Below, piece after piece: positions 1-7,941 of a DNA stretch of 64,000 nucleotides. Position 1 is the first letter of the stretch; every line of letters begins with the position of its first letter. The notes under the pieces were generated by a model, which ran no database searches, was not told the origin of the DNA, and worked only from the letters and a program-made list of their open reading frames with translations. The stretch spans positions 2,992,167-3,056,166 of the forward strand of contig NZ_KV917380.1 in NCBI RefSeq assembly GCF_002019765.1. Reading direction: 5' to 3'. This DNA comes from Shouchella oshimensis (GTDB taxonomy: Bacteria; Bacillota; Bacilli; Bacillales; Bacillaceae_D). Position numbers and translations under genes: made by a program.

Positions 1-73
1 ATCTTTGGTCTTGATAAATGACCGAGTAACTTTTCCCCATTGATACATCTAAAGCGACTACAAACTCCATCAT
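1..73 (-). CDS. IS110-family transposase, N-terminal fragment (runs off window)
   Basis: The reading frame is open from ATG ATG at 73-68 to the left edge, 24 codons. The N-terminus MMEFVVALDVSMGKSYSV matches the start of DEDD (RuvC-like) transposases of the IS110 family, where the first catalytic Asp sits in an 'xxDVSxGKS' context; here it is D9. A ribosome binding site (GAGGA) precedes the start by a few bases. Only the 5' end is visible, so integrity of the element cannot be judged. The non-coding DNA upstream (rightwards) is where IS110-group elements carry their RNA guide. The family call rests on a short segment and on remembered similarity. Confidence 0.6.
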   Translation of the reverse strand, partial: MMEFVVALDVSMGKSYSVIYQDQR

Positions 74-99
74 TGTTCCTCTTTTCATTTAGCATTGAA

Positions 100-250
100 A
101 GGTCTTCACTTAATCATTCCGATTCTAATTTCCTCTACACGAGCTCAATGGCCCCAACATACTTAAACCTGATTCAGTAATGAAAGTGAAGAAGCTCGGT
201 TTTTAATACGGATTCTAGATCCTTGAGGCTTAGGTCGAGCTTTCTTTCAC
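100..250 (-). ncRNA. Candidate bridge RNA (seekRNA) of the IS110-type element
   Basis: Upstream of the transposase start the DNA folds into two large adjacent stem-loops on the transposase strand. The first has perfect 7-bp arms at 192-198 and 236-242 (AAGCTCG/CGAGCTT) closing a 37-base loop, which holds a small GGAT/ATCC hairpin at 210-222. The second starts at the very next base: arms 104-111 and 114-118 pair with 184-191 and 179-183 (13 bp with a two-base bulge), closing a ~60-base loop. Two abutting stem-loops with big internal loops, between the left end and the tnp start, are the layout known for bridge RNAs of IS110 elements. Transcription, loop identity and element boundary are inferred. 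Confidence 0.45.
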
Positions 251-276
251 CTCTCACTATACGCCTAAACGAAAAA

Positions 277-315
277 TAGTGGGTAAGATTCATCCGTCGA
301 TGATCTTACCCACTA
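277..315. terminator. Bidirectional terminator-like hairpin
   Basis: A perfect 13-bp stem (277-289 with 303-315; TAGTGGGTAAGAT and its complement) encloses a 13-base loop. An A-run lies on the left side and a T-run follows at about 326-332, so it could stop transcripts from either strand. No complete gene ending here is visible on either side; it may mark the edge of the IS110-type insertion or belong to the interrupted neighbourhood. Confidence 0.5.
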
Positions 316-697
316 ATCTTAGTATGTTTTTTATTCGAGTCCATTTCATGATTGCTGTTATAGCTAATTTAGATAAACCAATAATTATATGAAATGAACG
401 AATTTCCTAACCCATCTATCGCTTTATACATACCAACATTCACCCAATTTCTGAACACTTTCCCTAGGCATTATCTCAGCCATTTCCGCGTAAATTCTCT
501 GCACAATGTCTTCAAGCATATGCTACTCCCACGGGAGCCGTCGCCACTTTCATACGTGTATATAATGACTATTACTAATACATTCATTATGTTTTAAAAA
601 CAGTTATAAAATTGATTCATTCAAAAAAGTTTTTTAAAAAAAGTGATCCATTTTAACATCCCTTGCGTTAGCTTAGTGAAATCAAAACACAAAAGGA
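316..697. other. Intergenic region without a convincing gene
   Basis: No open frame here has both a ribosome binding site and a protein-like composition. Around 520-550 there is a CTCCCACGGGAG palindrome inside a GC-richer patch that resembles pieces of dispersed Bacillus repeats; a related GC-rich patch is present inside the repeat copy at 51987-52185. The final ~130 bases are AT-rich and probably contain the promoter of the acidic surface protein gene that follows. Confidence 0.4.
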
Positions 698-706
698 GTG
701 TTCAAA

Positions 707-2050
707 ATGAAAATAAAAAAAGCATTAATTCCCGTACTAGGTGCATCATTAATTGCCCCATCATTTGTTCAAGGAGCTCAAGCACAAGAAAGCACGTCTC
801 AAGTAACCACACCAGCAGTTGAATTAAGAGGAACACTCGACCACCTTTTATCTGAACACTTTGCGCTTGCTGTTCTTTCTATGCAAAAGCAATACGATGG
901 AGACGACGGTGCTGAAGCCGCACAAGAAGCACTTATGCAAAATGCAGCAGATATGAAACCTGCCATCGCATCACTGTATGGTGACGAAGGTGCTGAAGAG
1001 TTTGACCGTATCTTCTCTGGACATAACGAATACACAGCTGATTATGTTCAAGCTGTAAAAGATGGCGACACAGAAGCGCAAGAAGAAGCATCTAAAATGA
1101 TTGATGGATTTTATGTAGAATTTGGTGAATTTCTTGAAGGCGCAACCGAAGGGGCACTTCCAAGCGACGCAGCAATTGAAGTATTAGACATTCATGAGCA
1201 ACAAGTAGAGGATGCGTTTAATGCTTATGTAGAAGGCGATTATGAGACTGCGTACATGACGTATCGTGAAGGACTCTCACATATGTTTGATATCAGTGCT
1301 GCTTTATCTAACGCCATTGTTGAACAAAATCCTGATATGTTTGAAGGTACCACACCTTTAACAGACGCTGGAAACTTACGATCTGATTTGAGTAATCTTG
1401 TTGCCGAACATTTTGCTCTAGCAACCCTTTCTATGTCTAAAGAATTCAAAGATAGCGAAGATTTCGATTTTGTTAGCTGGGCAGAAGATGAGAATACAGC
1501 CGACTTAAAAGCAACCATTGCGTCTGTATATGGAGATGAAGGCGGAGAGCAGTTCGAACAAATTTGGCAAGGAAATCATATTTTAGCTCAAAGTGAATAC
1601 GTAAACGCTGTAAAAAATGAAGATGATGAAGCTAAAGAGGCTGCAAAAAGCAAATTAAGCACATTTGCTGATGAGTTCGGAATGTTTTTAGATACAGCAA
1701 CAGAAGGAATCTTACCTGCAGCTGATGCTACAGAACTCGTTAACATGCACGAAGATCAAGTATTTACAACCTTTGACCGTTATATAGATGGTGACTATGC
1801 TGGTTCATTTGAAACATTCCGAGAAGGCTTTGCCTTTACATTTGATATTGGTTCCGGTTTAGCTGGTGCCATTGTTGAACAAAATCCTGAAATGTTCGAA
1901 GAGGAAGCTGCAATGCCTGACATGCCGCAAACAGGTATGGGTGGAAGCCAGCAAGGTGTTTCTCTACAATGGATGGCATGGATTCTAGCAGGTGCAACAG
2001 TCGCATTCACTGGCTATTTCGGAGTACGTAAATTCCGCACAAATGCTTAA
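707..2050 (+). CDS. Acidic two-repeat surface protein with sortase sorting signal
   Basis: 447 residues from ATG 707, chosen because AAGGAG lies 8 bases upstream; an in-frame GTG at 698 overlaps that site. Residues 1-27 form a signal peptide ending AQA. Two repeats follow, about 40-213 and 224-398. Each has EHFALA near its start, a YGDEG segment, an IHE/MHE motif and a closing AIVEQNP; the repeats look like all-helical bundles. The C-terminus has MPQTG (406-410), a hydrophobic segment and a basic tail, a cell-wall sorting signal with Met in place of the usual Leu. The protein is strongly acidic. The sortase downstream makes it the likely substrate. It resembles the 'processed acidic surface protein' type paired with Bacillus sortases. 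Ligand or role is unknown; the paired His residues could bind metal, which is speculation. Confidence 0.8.
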   Translation: MKIKKALIPVLGASLIAPSFVQGAQAQESTSQVTTPAVELRGTLDHLLSEHFALAVLSMQKQYDGDDGAEAAQEALMQNAADMKPAIASLYGDEGAEEFDRIFSGHNEYTADYVQAVKDGDTEAQEEASKMIDGFYVEFGEFLEGATEGALPSDAAIEVLDIHEQQVEDAFNAYVEGDYETAYMTYREGLSHMFDISAALSNAIVEQNPDMFEGTTPLTDAGNLRSDLSNLVAEHFALATLSMSKEFKDSEDFDFVSWAEDENTADLKATIASVYGDEGGEQFEQIWQGNHILAQSEYVNAVKNEDDEAKEAAKSKLSTFADEFGMFLDTATEGILPAADATELVNMHEDQVFTTFDRYIDGDYAGSFETFREGFAFTFDIGSGLAGAIVEQNPEMFEEEAAMPDMPQTGMGGSQQGVSLQWMAWILAGATVAFTGYFGVRKFRTNA

Positions 2051-2157
2051 TGTTTGAAAAAGTAAACACTACTAAAGAACTGATAATAAATAGCAAATTT
2101 TACGGAAACGGCGTGTGAATAAAGCCTTTTCTCTAGCAAGTGAGAGAGGCTCCAGTC

Positions 2158-2207
2158 AATAGAACGCTCGCTCATTGTTCTAAAGCAATGAGCGATGTTG
2201 TTCTATT
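2158..2207 (+). promoter_or_regulatory. Long hairpin between surface protein and sortase genes
   Basis: Outer arms 2158-2165 (AATAGAAC) and 2200-2207 pair, and inner arms 2169-2177 (CGCTCATTG) and 2186-2194 pair, giving a stem of about 17 bp with a short internal loop. No T-run follows, so it is not a standard terminator. In this position it could be an RNA processing or stability element that sets the ratio of surface protein to sortase. Confidence 0.5.
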
Positions 2208-2216
2208 CAACAAAAG

Positions 2217-2228
2217 GTTACCGGTAAC
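2217..2228. promoter_or_regulatory. 12-bp perfect palindrome upstream of the sortase gene
   Basis: GTTACCGGTAAC is self-complementary and lies 14 bases before the AGGAGG of the sortase gene. It could be an operator, but no regulator gene is nearby and the binding protein is unknown. Confidence 0.3.
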
Positions 2229-2259
2229 ACTTTTTCATGTTTAAGGAGGTTGATCTGTC

Positions 2260-3177
2260 GTGCAAATTAGACCACTTCTTGTTCTCTTTCTTTCCCTATT
2301 AACCCTAATCGGCTGTAGCAGTTCTGCTGAAGAATCATTCTCTTCCCAACCTGCTACACAAAATGAAATTGAGCCCCCTGTTCACCTTGATCAGGAACAA
2401 ACGATTGCAGAAGAATTCACGATCCATGCTGACAAAATTGAAGAAGCTTATCATGATTTAAACAAACAAAGCGAGCTTTTCCCTTCTAAATTAAGAATCC
2501 CTGCTTTGGATGTTGAAGCGCCTATTACAGAAGTTGGGCTTTTAGAAAATGGTCAAATGGGCGTTCCTGACAACGGAACAGATGTCGGTTGGTACGAGCC
2601 AGGAACAAAGCCTGGCGGACGTGGAAATGCTGTGCTAGCGGGGCATGTTGATGATAAAAATGGCCCAGCAGTTTTTTTTTATTTGGGTGATTTAGAAGAG
2701 AATGATTCGATCTTCGTAACAGACGATAACGGAGAAGAATTAGAATTTACTGTTGATCGTATTGAAAAATATCCCTATAACGATGCACCATTAACAGAAA
2801 TTTTTGGTTCTACTGATCACAAACAACTAAATTTAATTACGTGTACCGGCACATTTGATCGCCAGACAGGCAATCATGATGAACGACTCGTTGTGTATAC
2901 GTCGTTAGTTGAAGATACAGATGAAACCCCTAAAGAACCGACAGAATTAACAGTTCAGGGGAATTTGTTATCCTGGTATGCTGTTAGAGATGATTACATC
3001 GCCGGCTATCGTGTGTATGAAGTAAGCGAGAACGGAAAAGAGACGCTCGTCGCTAGTATTTCACAACAAGAACGAAAATCGTTTTTAATTGAACACGGCA
3101 ACGCCCGCTATACCGTTAAAACTGTTGATTATTTTGGAAACGAATCAAAGCAAGCACAAGAAAAAGGAGACGCTTAA
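2260..3177 (+). CDS. Class F-like sortase with C-terminal fibronectin III-like extension
   Basis: 305 residues from GTG 2260, 9 bases after TAAGGAGGT. It is a transpeptidase expected to act outside the membrane, joining sorted proteins to the cell wall. The N-terminus looks like a lipoprotein signal (LLTLIGC, Cys19). The sortase domain spans about 75-215 with His129 (AGHVD), Cys195 (ITCTG) and Arg209 (ERLVVY), the catalytic triad. Residues ~228-300 form an extra beta-rich segment (LSWYAVRDDYIAGYRVYE) like a fibronectin III module, beyond the usual sortase length. It follows the gene for an MPQTG-bearing surface protein and is probably dedicated to it. Class assignment (F/E versus D) is uncertain. 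Confidence 0.85.
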   Translation: MQIRPLLVLFLSLLTLIGCSSSAEESFSSQPATQNEIEPPVHLDQEQTIAEEFTIHADKIEEAYHDLNKQSELFPSKLRIPALDVEAPITEVGLLENGQMGVPDNGTDVGWYEPGTKPGGRGNAVLAGHVDDKNGPAVFFYLGDLEENDSIFVTDDNGEELEFTVDRIEKYPYNDAPLTEIFGSTDHKQLNLITCTGTFDRQTGNHDERLVVYTSLVEDTDETPKEPTELTVQGNLLSWYAVRDDYIAGYRVYEVSENGKETLVASISQQERKSFLIEHGNARYTVKTVDYFGNESKQAQEKGDA

Positions 3178-3194
3178 AACGATCTCCTTTTTTT
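3161..3194. terminator. Shared bidirectional terminator
   Basis: AAAAAGGAGA at 3161-3170 pairs with TCTCCTTTTTT at 3183-3193, overlapping the end of the sortase gene. The flanking A-run and T-run allow it to end the sortase transcript rightwards and the DUF779/aldehyde dehydrogenase transcript leftwards. Confidence 0.7.
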
Positions 3195-3199
3195 AGTCT

Positions 3200-3550
3200 T
3201 TATAAAGCCGCTCGCTCTTCATCTGTAAACACTCTTGATCTCGTTAAGAAACGCTTTCCTTCTGGTCCCTCTACAGAAAACATCCCACCACGTCCCTCAA
3301 CAACGTCTACGATAATTTGCGTATGTTTCCAATACTCATACTGAACTTTACTCATATAAAAAGGTGTACTAGCAATGGTACCAAGGAGGATATCACTTTC
3401 TCCAACAAGAAATTCTCCTGCTGGATAACACATTGGTGAACTACCATCACAACACCCACCTGACTGATGAAACATCAAAGGACCATGCTTTTCTTTTAAT
3501 TGTTCTAAAAAGGCGATTGCTGTTTCTGTTGCTGTTACTTTCTCAACCAC
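3200..3550 (-). CDS. DUF779 family protein
   Basis: 116 residues from a GTG start at 3550, 8 bases downstream of AGAGGAG. The protein carries a Cys-rich segment GGCCDGSSPMC at about 31-41, typical of DUF779 proteins. Genes of this family commonly sit beside ExaC/AldB-type aldehyde dehydrogenases, and here it follows one with a 27-base gap, so the two are probably co-transcribed. The biochemical role of DUF779 is not established; the Cys cluster suggests metal binding or a redox function tied to aldehyde oxidation, which is inference. Confidence 0.85.
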   Translation of the reverse strand: MVEKVTATETAIAFLEQLKEKHGPLMFHQSGGCCDGSSPMCYPAGEFLVGESDILLGTIASTPFYMSKVQYEYWKHTQIIVDVVEGRGGMFSVEGPEGKRFLTRSRVFTDEERAAL

Positions 3551-3577
3551 GCGCTCATCTCCTCTTCATTAAACGAA

Positions 3578-5095
3578 TTAGAAAAGCCCCATTGGACTCG
3601 TGCCATAGCTGACAAGCAAGTTCTTTGTCTGCTGGTAATGATCCAGCATCATTTTATGATTTTCCCTACCAATACCTGAGTTTTTATAACCTCCGAATGC
3701 AGCGTGAGCAGGATAGGCATGATAACAATTCGTCCAAACTCGTCCCGCTTCAATGTTTCTCCCAAAGCGGTAAGCTTGATTCATATTCCTGGTCCATACA
3801 CCTGCACCTAACCCATACAGTGTGTCATTGGCAATGTCTAATGCCTCTTCATCTGATTTAAATGTTGTAACGGAGACAACTGGTCCAAAGATCTCTTCTT
3901 GGAAAATACGCATGTTATTTGTCCCTTTAAAAACGGTTGGCTGAATGTAGTAGCCGTTTTCACTACCTTCAATTTTATTTTGCTCCCCACCTGTTAAGAC
4001 CTCAGCACCTTCTTGCTTGCCAATATCAATGTAGGAGAGGATTTTTTCCATTTGTTCAGAAGACGCCTGAGCTCCCATCATTGTTTCCGTATCAAGTGGA
4101 TTGCCAATTTTTATTTCGTTCACTCGTTTGAGCGCCCGTTCCATAAATGCATCATAGATGGATTCATGAATTAACGCTCTAGATGGACATGTGCATACCT
4201 CACCTTGATTTAGGGCGAACATAACAAAACCCTCTACTGCTTTATCTAAAAACTCATCGTCTTCATCCATAATGTCTTTAAAGAATATATTTGGCGACTT
4301 ACCACCTAATTCAAGGGTTACTGGAATGATATTTTGTGACGCATACTGCATAATTAAACGCCCAGTTGTTGTCTCCCCAGTAAAAGCAATTTTTGCGATA
4401 CGAGGATTCGACGCAAGCGGTTTTCCTGCTTCTACTCCAAAACCGTTCACGACATTTACAACACCCTTTGGCAAGAGGTCTTCAATTAATTCAAGTAACA
4501 CCATGATCGAAGCAGGGGTCTGTTCTGCCGGTTTTAAAACGACACAATTTCCGGCAGCCAAGGCAGGTGCAAGCTTCCACGTTGCCATTAATAATGGAAA
4601 ATTCCAAGGGATAATTTGACCAACTACACCTAATGGCTCATGGAAGTGATAAGCGACCGTATCATCATCAAGTTGACTTAAACTACCTTCCTGTGCTCGA
4701 ATAGTGGCAGCAAAATAACGAAAATGATCGACCATTAAAGGTATATCAGCCGCTAATGTTTCACGAACGGCTTTTCCATTATCCCACGTTTCTGCTACTG
4801 CAAGCATCTCGCTATTTTCTTCAATCCGGTCAGCAATTTTATTTAAGAGATTAGCCCGCTCAGCAGGTGGTGTTTTGCCCCAACGATCTTTCGCCTCATG
4901 GGCAGCATCAAGTGCTAGCTCGATATCTTCCGATGTGGAACGAGCTAATGTACAGAACACGTCACCTGTTACCGGCGTAACGTTGTCAAAATATTGACCC
5001 TTTACAGGGGCTGTCCATTCACCATTAATAAAATTATCGTACGTTTGCTTAAATGAAACGAGTGAACCTTCTTGATTTGGGTTGGCATAAATCAT
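3578..5095 (-). CDS. NAD-dependent aldehyde dehydrogenase (ExaC/AldB type)
   Basis: 505 residues from ATG 5095, which has AGGAGG 7 bases upstream; the more upstream ATGs are too close to, or before, that site. It oxidises aldehydes, likely acetaldehyde, to the acid with NAD+. Visible motifs are IPWNFP, the NAD-binding GETTTG, catalytic Glu262 in [11 protein letters not shown] and catalytic Cys301 in [11 protein letters not shown]; the EVCTCPSR form is typical of the ExaC/AldB group. Length is normal. A DUF779 gene follows on the same strand and a CRE lies just upstream, so expression is probably repressed on preferred sugars. Confidence 0.93.
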   Translation of the reverse strand: MIYANPNQEGSLVSFKQTYDNFINGEWTAPVKGQYFDNVTPVTGDVFCTLARSTSEDIELALDAAHEAKDRWGKTPPAERANLLNKIADRIEENSEMLAVAETWDNGKAVRETLAADIPLMVDHFRYFAATIRAQEGSLSQLDDDTVAYHFHEPLGVVGQIIPWNFPLLMATWKLAPALAAGNCVVLKPAEQTPASIMVLLELIEDLLPKGVVNVVNGFGVEAGKPLASNPRIAKIAFTGETTTGRLIMQYASQNIIPVTLELGGKSPNIFFKDIMDEDDEFLDKAVEGFVMFALNQGEVCTCPSRALIHESIYDAFMERALKRVNEIKIGNPLDTETMMGAQASSEQMEKILSYIDIGKQEGAEVLTGGEQNKIEGSENGYYIQPTVFKGTNNMRIFQEEIFGPVVSVTTFKSDEEALDIANDTLYGLGAGVWTRNMNQAYRFGRNIEAGRVWTNCYHAYPAHAAFGGYKNSGIGRENHKMMLDHYQQTKNLLVSYGTSPMGLF

Positions 5096-5120
5096 TCTCA
5101 TTCCTCCTCTTTCAGATAAA

Positions 5121-5133
5121 GTAAGCGCTTTCA
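5121..5133 (-). promoter_or_regulatory. CRE (CcpA operator) of the aldehyde dehydrogenase operon
   Basis: TGAAAGCGCTTAC on the minus strand is nearly a perfect match to the palindromic catabolite-responsive element. It lies between a TATAAT at 5139-5144 and the ribosome binding site, so CcpA bound here would block initiation or early elongation. A good -35 box at normal spacing is not obvious. Confidence 0.75.
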
Positions 5134-5215
5134 ATATAATTATAGTTTACCTTCTATACGTTATAGAGTCAAAACATTTGGTAAACTATTGTTAAATGAA
5201 GGAGTGATTTGATTT

Positions 5216-5596
5216 ATGAAACTCTTATGGTTCTGTATGATGCTAATTCCTGGTCCTTTTTTGTTTCATTTCTATGAAACCACTATGCGAAATGATGAAA
5301 CCGATATTTCTTATATCTTTATTAACGGATTTCTCCTTATCTGGTTGATTTTGTCAGGGATTTTATCCATACGAGTCTCGTTGCGTGTTTTCTTTCTCAT
5401 GCATAGCTTTATGATCGTTTGCTCCATTATCCTTGCACAGCTTTTTATTAATCCTCCTAATGAAAGTTGGTTCAACCCATTTACTATGAATGTCGTTATT
5501 CTATTATCTTCCCTACCCATCCTATTTGGACAACTAATGACTCGATTGATGACACAGTCACTTTATCGCTTTATAAAGAATAAAAATCTCTCATAA
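5216..5596 (+). CDS. Hypothetical integral membrane protein
   Basis: 126 residues from ATG 5216 with AAGGAG 11 bases upstream. About four hydrophobic segments are visible (roughly 1-17, 33-52, 58-78 and 92-110), so it should span the membrane, with a short basic tail. No family was recognised. It is transcribed divergently from the aldehyde dehydrogenase gene across a ~120-base spacer. Confidence 0.65.
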   Translation: MKLLWFCMMLIPGPFLFHFYETTMRNDETDISYIFINGFLLIWLILSGILSIRVSLRVFFLMHSFMIVCSIILAQLFINPPNESWFNPFTMNVVILLSSLPILFGQLMTRLMTQSLYRFIKNKNLS

Positions 5597-5687
5597 ATTT
5601 CGCATCCTTTACATGATTTTTGCATATACGTAATTGCGCTAAAGCGTGTATAATAGATGTATCCTAATCGTTTGAGGAGGAATAATA

Positions 5688-5858
5688 ATGTATCACCTTA
5701 AAAGACTTGTAGACGGACAGACCTTTATTTTAAAAAACATCCATTCTGTGACTGATCGGGTATTTGTAGAATTTGAAAATGCCCTTGAATATGCAAAAAA
5801 GCTGAATACATTAAACCCTCGTCACCCTTGGTCTGTAGCCAAAATAAATGAACAATAA
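5688..5858 (+). CDS. Small conserved-looking protein, paralogue of 29413-29580
   Basis: A 56-residue frame starts at ATG 5688 behind a strong GAGGAGG 6-7 bases upstream and ends at TAA 5858, followed by a terminator. A promoter-like TATAAT is at about 5649-5654. The protein begins MYHLKRLVDG and ends with PRHPWSVAKINEQ. It shares its plan with the 55-residue product at 29413: MY-x-L-x-R at the start, a Glu-Ala-x-x-Tyr/Phe-Ala-x-Lys-Leu-Asn motif in the middle, and Pro-x-Pro-Trp-x-Val near the end. Function is unknown. Confidence 0.75.
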   Translation: MYHLKRLVDGQTFILKNIHSVTDRVFVEFENALEYAKKLNTLNPRHPWSVAKINEQ

Positions 5859-5897
5859 GTAATAAATTAGTGGTTACTTCATACATAGGTCTGCACT

Positions 5898-5929
5898 AAA
5901 CTAGAATACATTGCGTTCTAGTTTTTTTC
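5898..5929 (+). terminator. Intrinsic terminator of the 56-residue gene
   Basis: AAACTAGAA (5898-5906) pairs with TTCTAGTTT (5916-5924) and runs into seven Ts. Confidence 0.85.
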
Positions 5930-5986
5930 TAATAACGCCGTGGCAAACGCACTCACCTTTTTGTTGTTAATAGGAGGTTCGACGTA

Positions 5987-6805
5987 ATGTTTTCACTCCC
6001 CCTACATTTAAATAATTTTTTTACATATAAAGAAATCAATTTTATAGGTAACGAATTAAAAAACAAGAATCGTATAACGTTTTATAACGATCAATTTTTT
6101 ATAAAAGCTTCTCGACATGAAGATTTAGAGTCTTTTAAATTAATGAAACATGAAATTTTTGTCTATAACTATTTAAAAAACCACTTAAACATCATTCCTC
6201 CTATTCTATGGTTCTATGAAGACTCTTCATTAAGTATGTTTATAATGGCTAATCTTAAAGATTCTCCACTAGCTACTAAGAGGGACGCATATTGCTTAAA
6301 CCAATCAGTAAACGTAAATCTAATTATAGAGAAAATAAAAACCATCTCACATATCCCGATCCCCACAACATGGAATGTCACCGATAACAGACAAGAAAAA
6401 ATTGAACGCTATATATTTAATGTTCAGAGCTTCTTACAAATACCTATCAAACAAAAGCTTACAGCGCTTTTAAAAACAACACCAGCCAACTCTACATTTG
6501 TATTTTCTCATGGAGATCTATTACCGATGAACATTTTTTACTCCAAGAACGACATTACCTTTATTGATTGGGAATGGGCAGGAATACGCTCAAAGTATTA
6601 TGATAAGACACTCTTCTTATTATTTTCACATGACCCCTCTCAAGTAATTACAAGATACAGTCTTATGAAAGAAACAATGATATGGGACACTTTATTTTTA
6701 TCTCTCAGAGAACTTAATAATCTAAACCGCGTAAAACATCTACCTTTATTTAATAAAAACATTCCTAAATGGATAAAAGCACTAAGTGTAACGTTAGAAT
6801 TATAG
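5987..6805 (+). CDS. Phosphotransferase of the APH/choline kinase family
   Basis: 272 residues, ATG 5987 behind AGGAGG. The kinase core is recognisable: HGDLLPMN (His175, Asp177, Asn182; catalytic loop) and FIDWEWAG (Asp194; metal-binding DxD-like site). This is the fold of aminoglycoside phosphotransferases, choline/ethanolamine kinases and thiamine kinase; the substrate cannot be told. The gene is clearly more AT-rich than its neighbours (runs of AAT, TTT, ATA codons), suggesting transfer. It is followed by a 20-codon frame that looks like the cut-off start of another gene. Confidence 0.75.
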   Translation: MFSLPLHLNNFFTYKEINFIGNELKNKNRITFYNDQFFIKASRHEDLESFKLMKHEIFVYNYLKNHLNIIPPILWFYEDSSLSMFIMANLKDSPLATKRDAYCLNQSVNVNLIIEKIKTISHIPIPTTWNVTDNRQEKIERYIFNVQSFLQIPIKQKLTALLKTTPANSTFVFSHGDLLPMNIFYSKNDITFIDWEWAGIRSKYYDKTLFLLFSHDPSQVITRYSLMKETMIWDTLFLSLRELNNLNRVKHLPLFNKNIPKWIKALSVTLEL

Positions 6806-6833
6806 AAAAAAACCCTAAAGGAGCTTAATCGTT

Positions 6834-6896
6834 ATGACGCAAAACCCTTTCCATATATATCTTCGTCCTATCAACGCGCAGAGTATCTCAAAATGA
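6834..6896 (+). pseudogene. Very short frame with good ribosome binding site, possibly a truncated gene
   Basis: ATG 6834 follows AAAGGAG at 9-10 bases and encodes MTQNPFHIYLRPINAQSISK before a TGA. The start signals look genuine but the frame ends after 20 codons, just before the convergent dehydrogenase gene. It may be the leftover 5' end of a gene once co-transcribed with the phosphotransferase, or chance. Confidence 0.25.
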
Positions 6897-6915
6897 TGTG
6901 ATTACTCTGACCAAC

Positions 6916-7920
6916 TCATACACTATCGCTATCTAAATAGGAATGAATTCGCTCTGCTAGTAATGTAGGAGAGTTGTGAAAAGCATCAATCGTGCTCCCT
7001 GCTAAATGGGCGGTTAATGTAACATTCTTTAACGAAAGTAAAGGACTGTCTTTTGTTATAGGCTCATGGTCAAACGTATCTAATGCCGCCCCAGCTATGA
7101 TGTTTTCCCGCAAAGCTCTTATCAGCTCTCCTTCTTTTACAAGGCCAGAACGAGCGGTATTAATTAAGATTGCCGTCTGTTTCATTTTCTTAAACTGTTC
7201 ATAGCCTAACATCCCCTTTGTTTCTGCTGTTAGCCGACTATGTAAACTGACGACATCCGAAGCTCTTAATAATTCTTCTAGCTCTACTTGGGTACACGTC
7301 GTTTGCCCTTTAAAAAATGGATCATAAAATAAAATCCTTGTATTAAACCCACTTAGAAATTTCGCTACAAGTTGACCGATGTGACCGAAACCGATAATTC
7401 CGACTGTTCTCCGGCCTAACTCTGGGAGGTAGTCTTGATTGGCAAAGTCTTTTTGCCAATTTCCTTTCATAATGGAAGCATGAGACCGACCGATGTTTCG
7501 CATTTCTGCAATGATCATTCCTACTGTAAATTCTGCTACACTTCGTGCATTTCGACCAGGTGTATTCAGTATTTTAATGCCTCTTGCTTCTGCTTCTTTT
7601 ACATCAATGTTTTCAATACCTCCTCGGAGTACACCAATGAGAGTTACTTTTCGTGCTGCCGCAAGAACAAAGCGGTTCAACGGTGCAAATTGAGTCAAAA
7701 TGATCTCATATTGATGGATGTCATGAGTGATGGCATGAGGCAATAAAACAGCGTTCGAGCCTGTTTGTTCGATTAATAAATTATCCTTTTGTAAGTCCTC
7801 TACTTGATTATGGTGCCACTTACGTATGGTTAACTCAATGCCTTTTTTTTCAAGACTAGCTAGCCCTTCTTTCATTACATGCTCGGAGATTAATAAATCA
7901 GCAATAGCCAAACATTTCAT
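6916..7920 (-). CDS. D-isomer-specific 2-hydroxyacid dehydrogenase
   Basis: 334 residues, ATG 7920 after AAAGGAG. The NAD-binding motif is GIIGFGHIG at about 173-181. The catalytic residues of the family are present: Arg in NTARSGLVKEG, Glu in the DTFDHEP region and His in LTAHLAGS. The SerA/phosphoglycerate dehydrogenase-like family reduces 2-keto acids or oxidises 2-hydroxyacids; the exact substrate is unknown. It is the last gene of a four-gene minus-strand operon with an SDR, a LyxK-like kinase and an LsrF/DeoC-type aldolase, so it probably acts on an intermediate of that sugar or sugar-acid pathway. Confidence 0.85.
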   Translation of the reverse strand: MKCLAIADLLISEHVMKEGLASLEKKGIELTIRKWHHNQVEDLQKDNLLIEQTGSNAVLLPHAITHDIHQYEIILTQFAPLNRFVLAAARKVTLIGVLRGGIENIDVKEAEARGIKILNTPGRNARSVAEFTVGMIIAEMRNIGRSHASIMKGNWQKDFANQDYLPELGRRTVGIIGFGHIGQLVAKFLSGFNTRILFYDPFFKGQTTCTQVELEELLRASDVVSLHSRLTAETKGMLGYEQFKKMKQTAILINTARSGLVKEGELIRALRENIIAGAALDTFDHEPITKDSPLLSLKNVTLTAHLAGSTIDAFHNSPTLLAERIHSYLDSDSV

Positions 7921-7941
7921 ATCTCCACTCCTTAGACAATG

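Noticed and set aside
424-519. 31-codon minus-strand frame starting MLEDIVQRIYAEM
   Set aside because: Protein-like composition and a GGGAG before the ATG, but too short, and its start falls in a repeat-like palindrome; more likely chance or a decayed fragment.
394-597. 67-codon forward frame between the IS110-type element and the surface protein gene
   Set aside because: No ribosome binding site, low-complexity composition, and it lies over remnants of dispersed repeat sequence.
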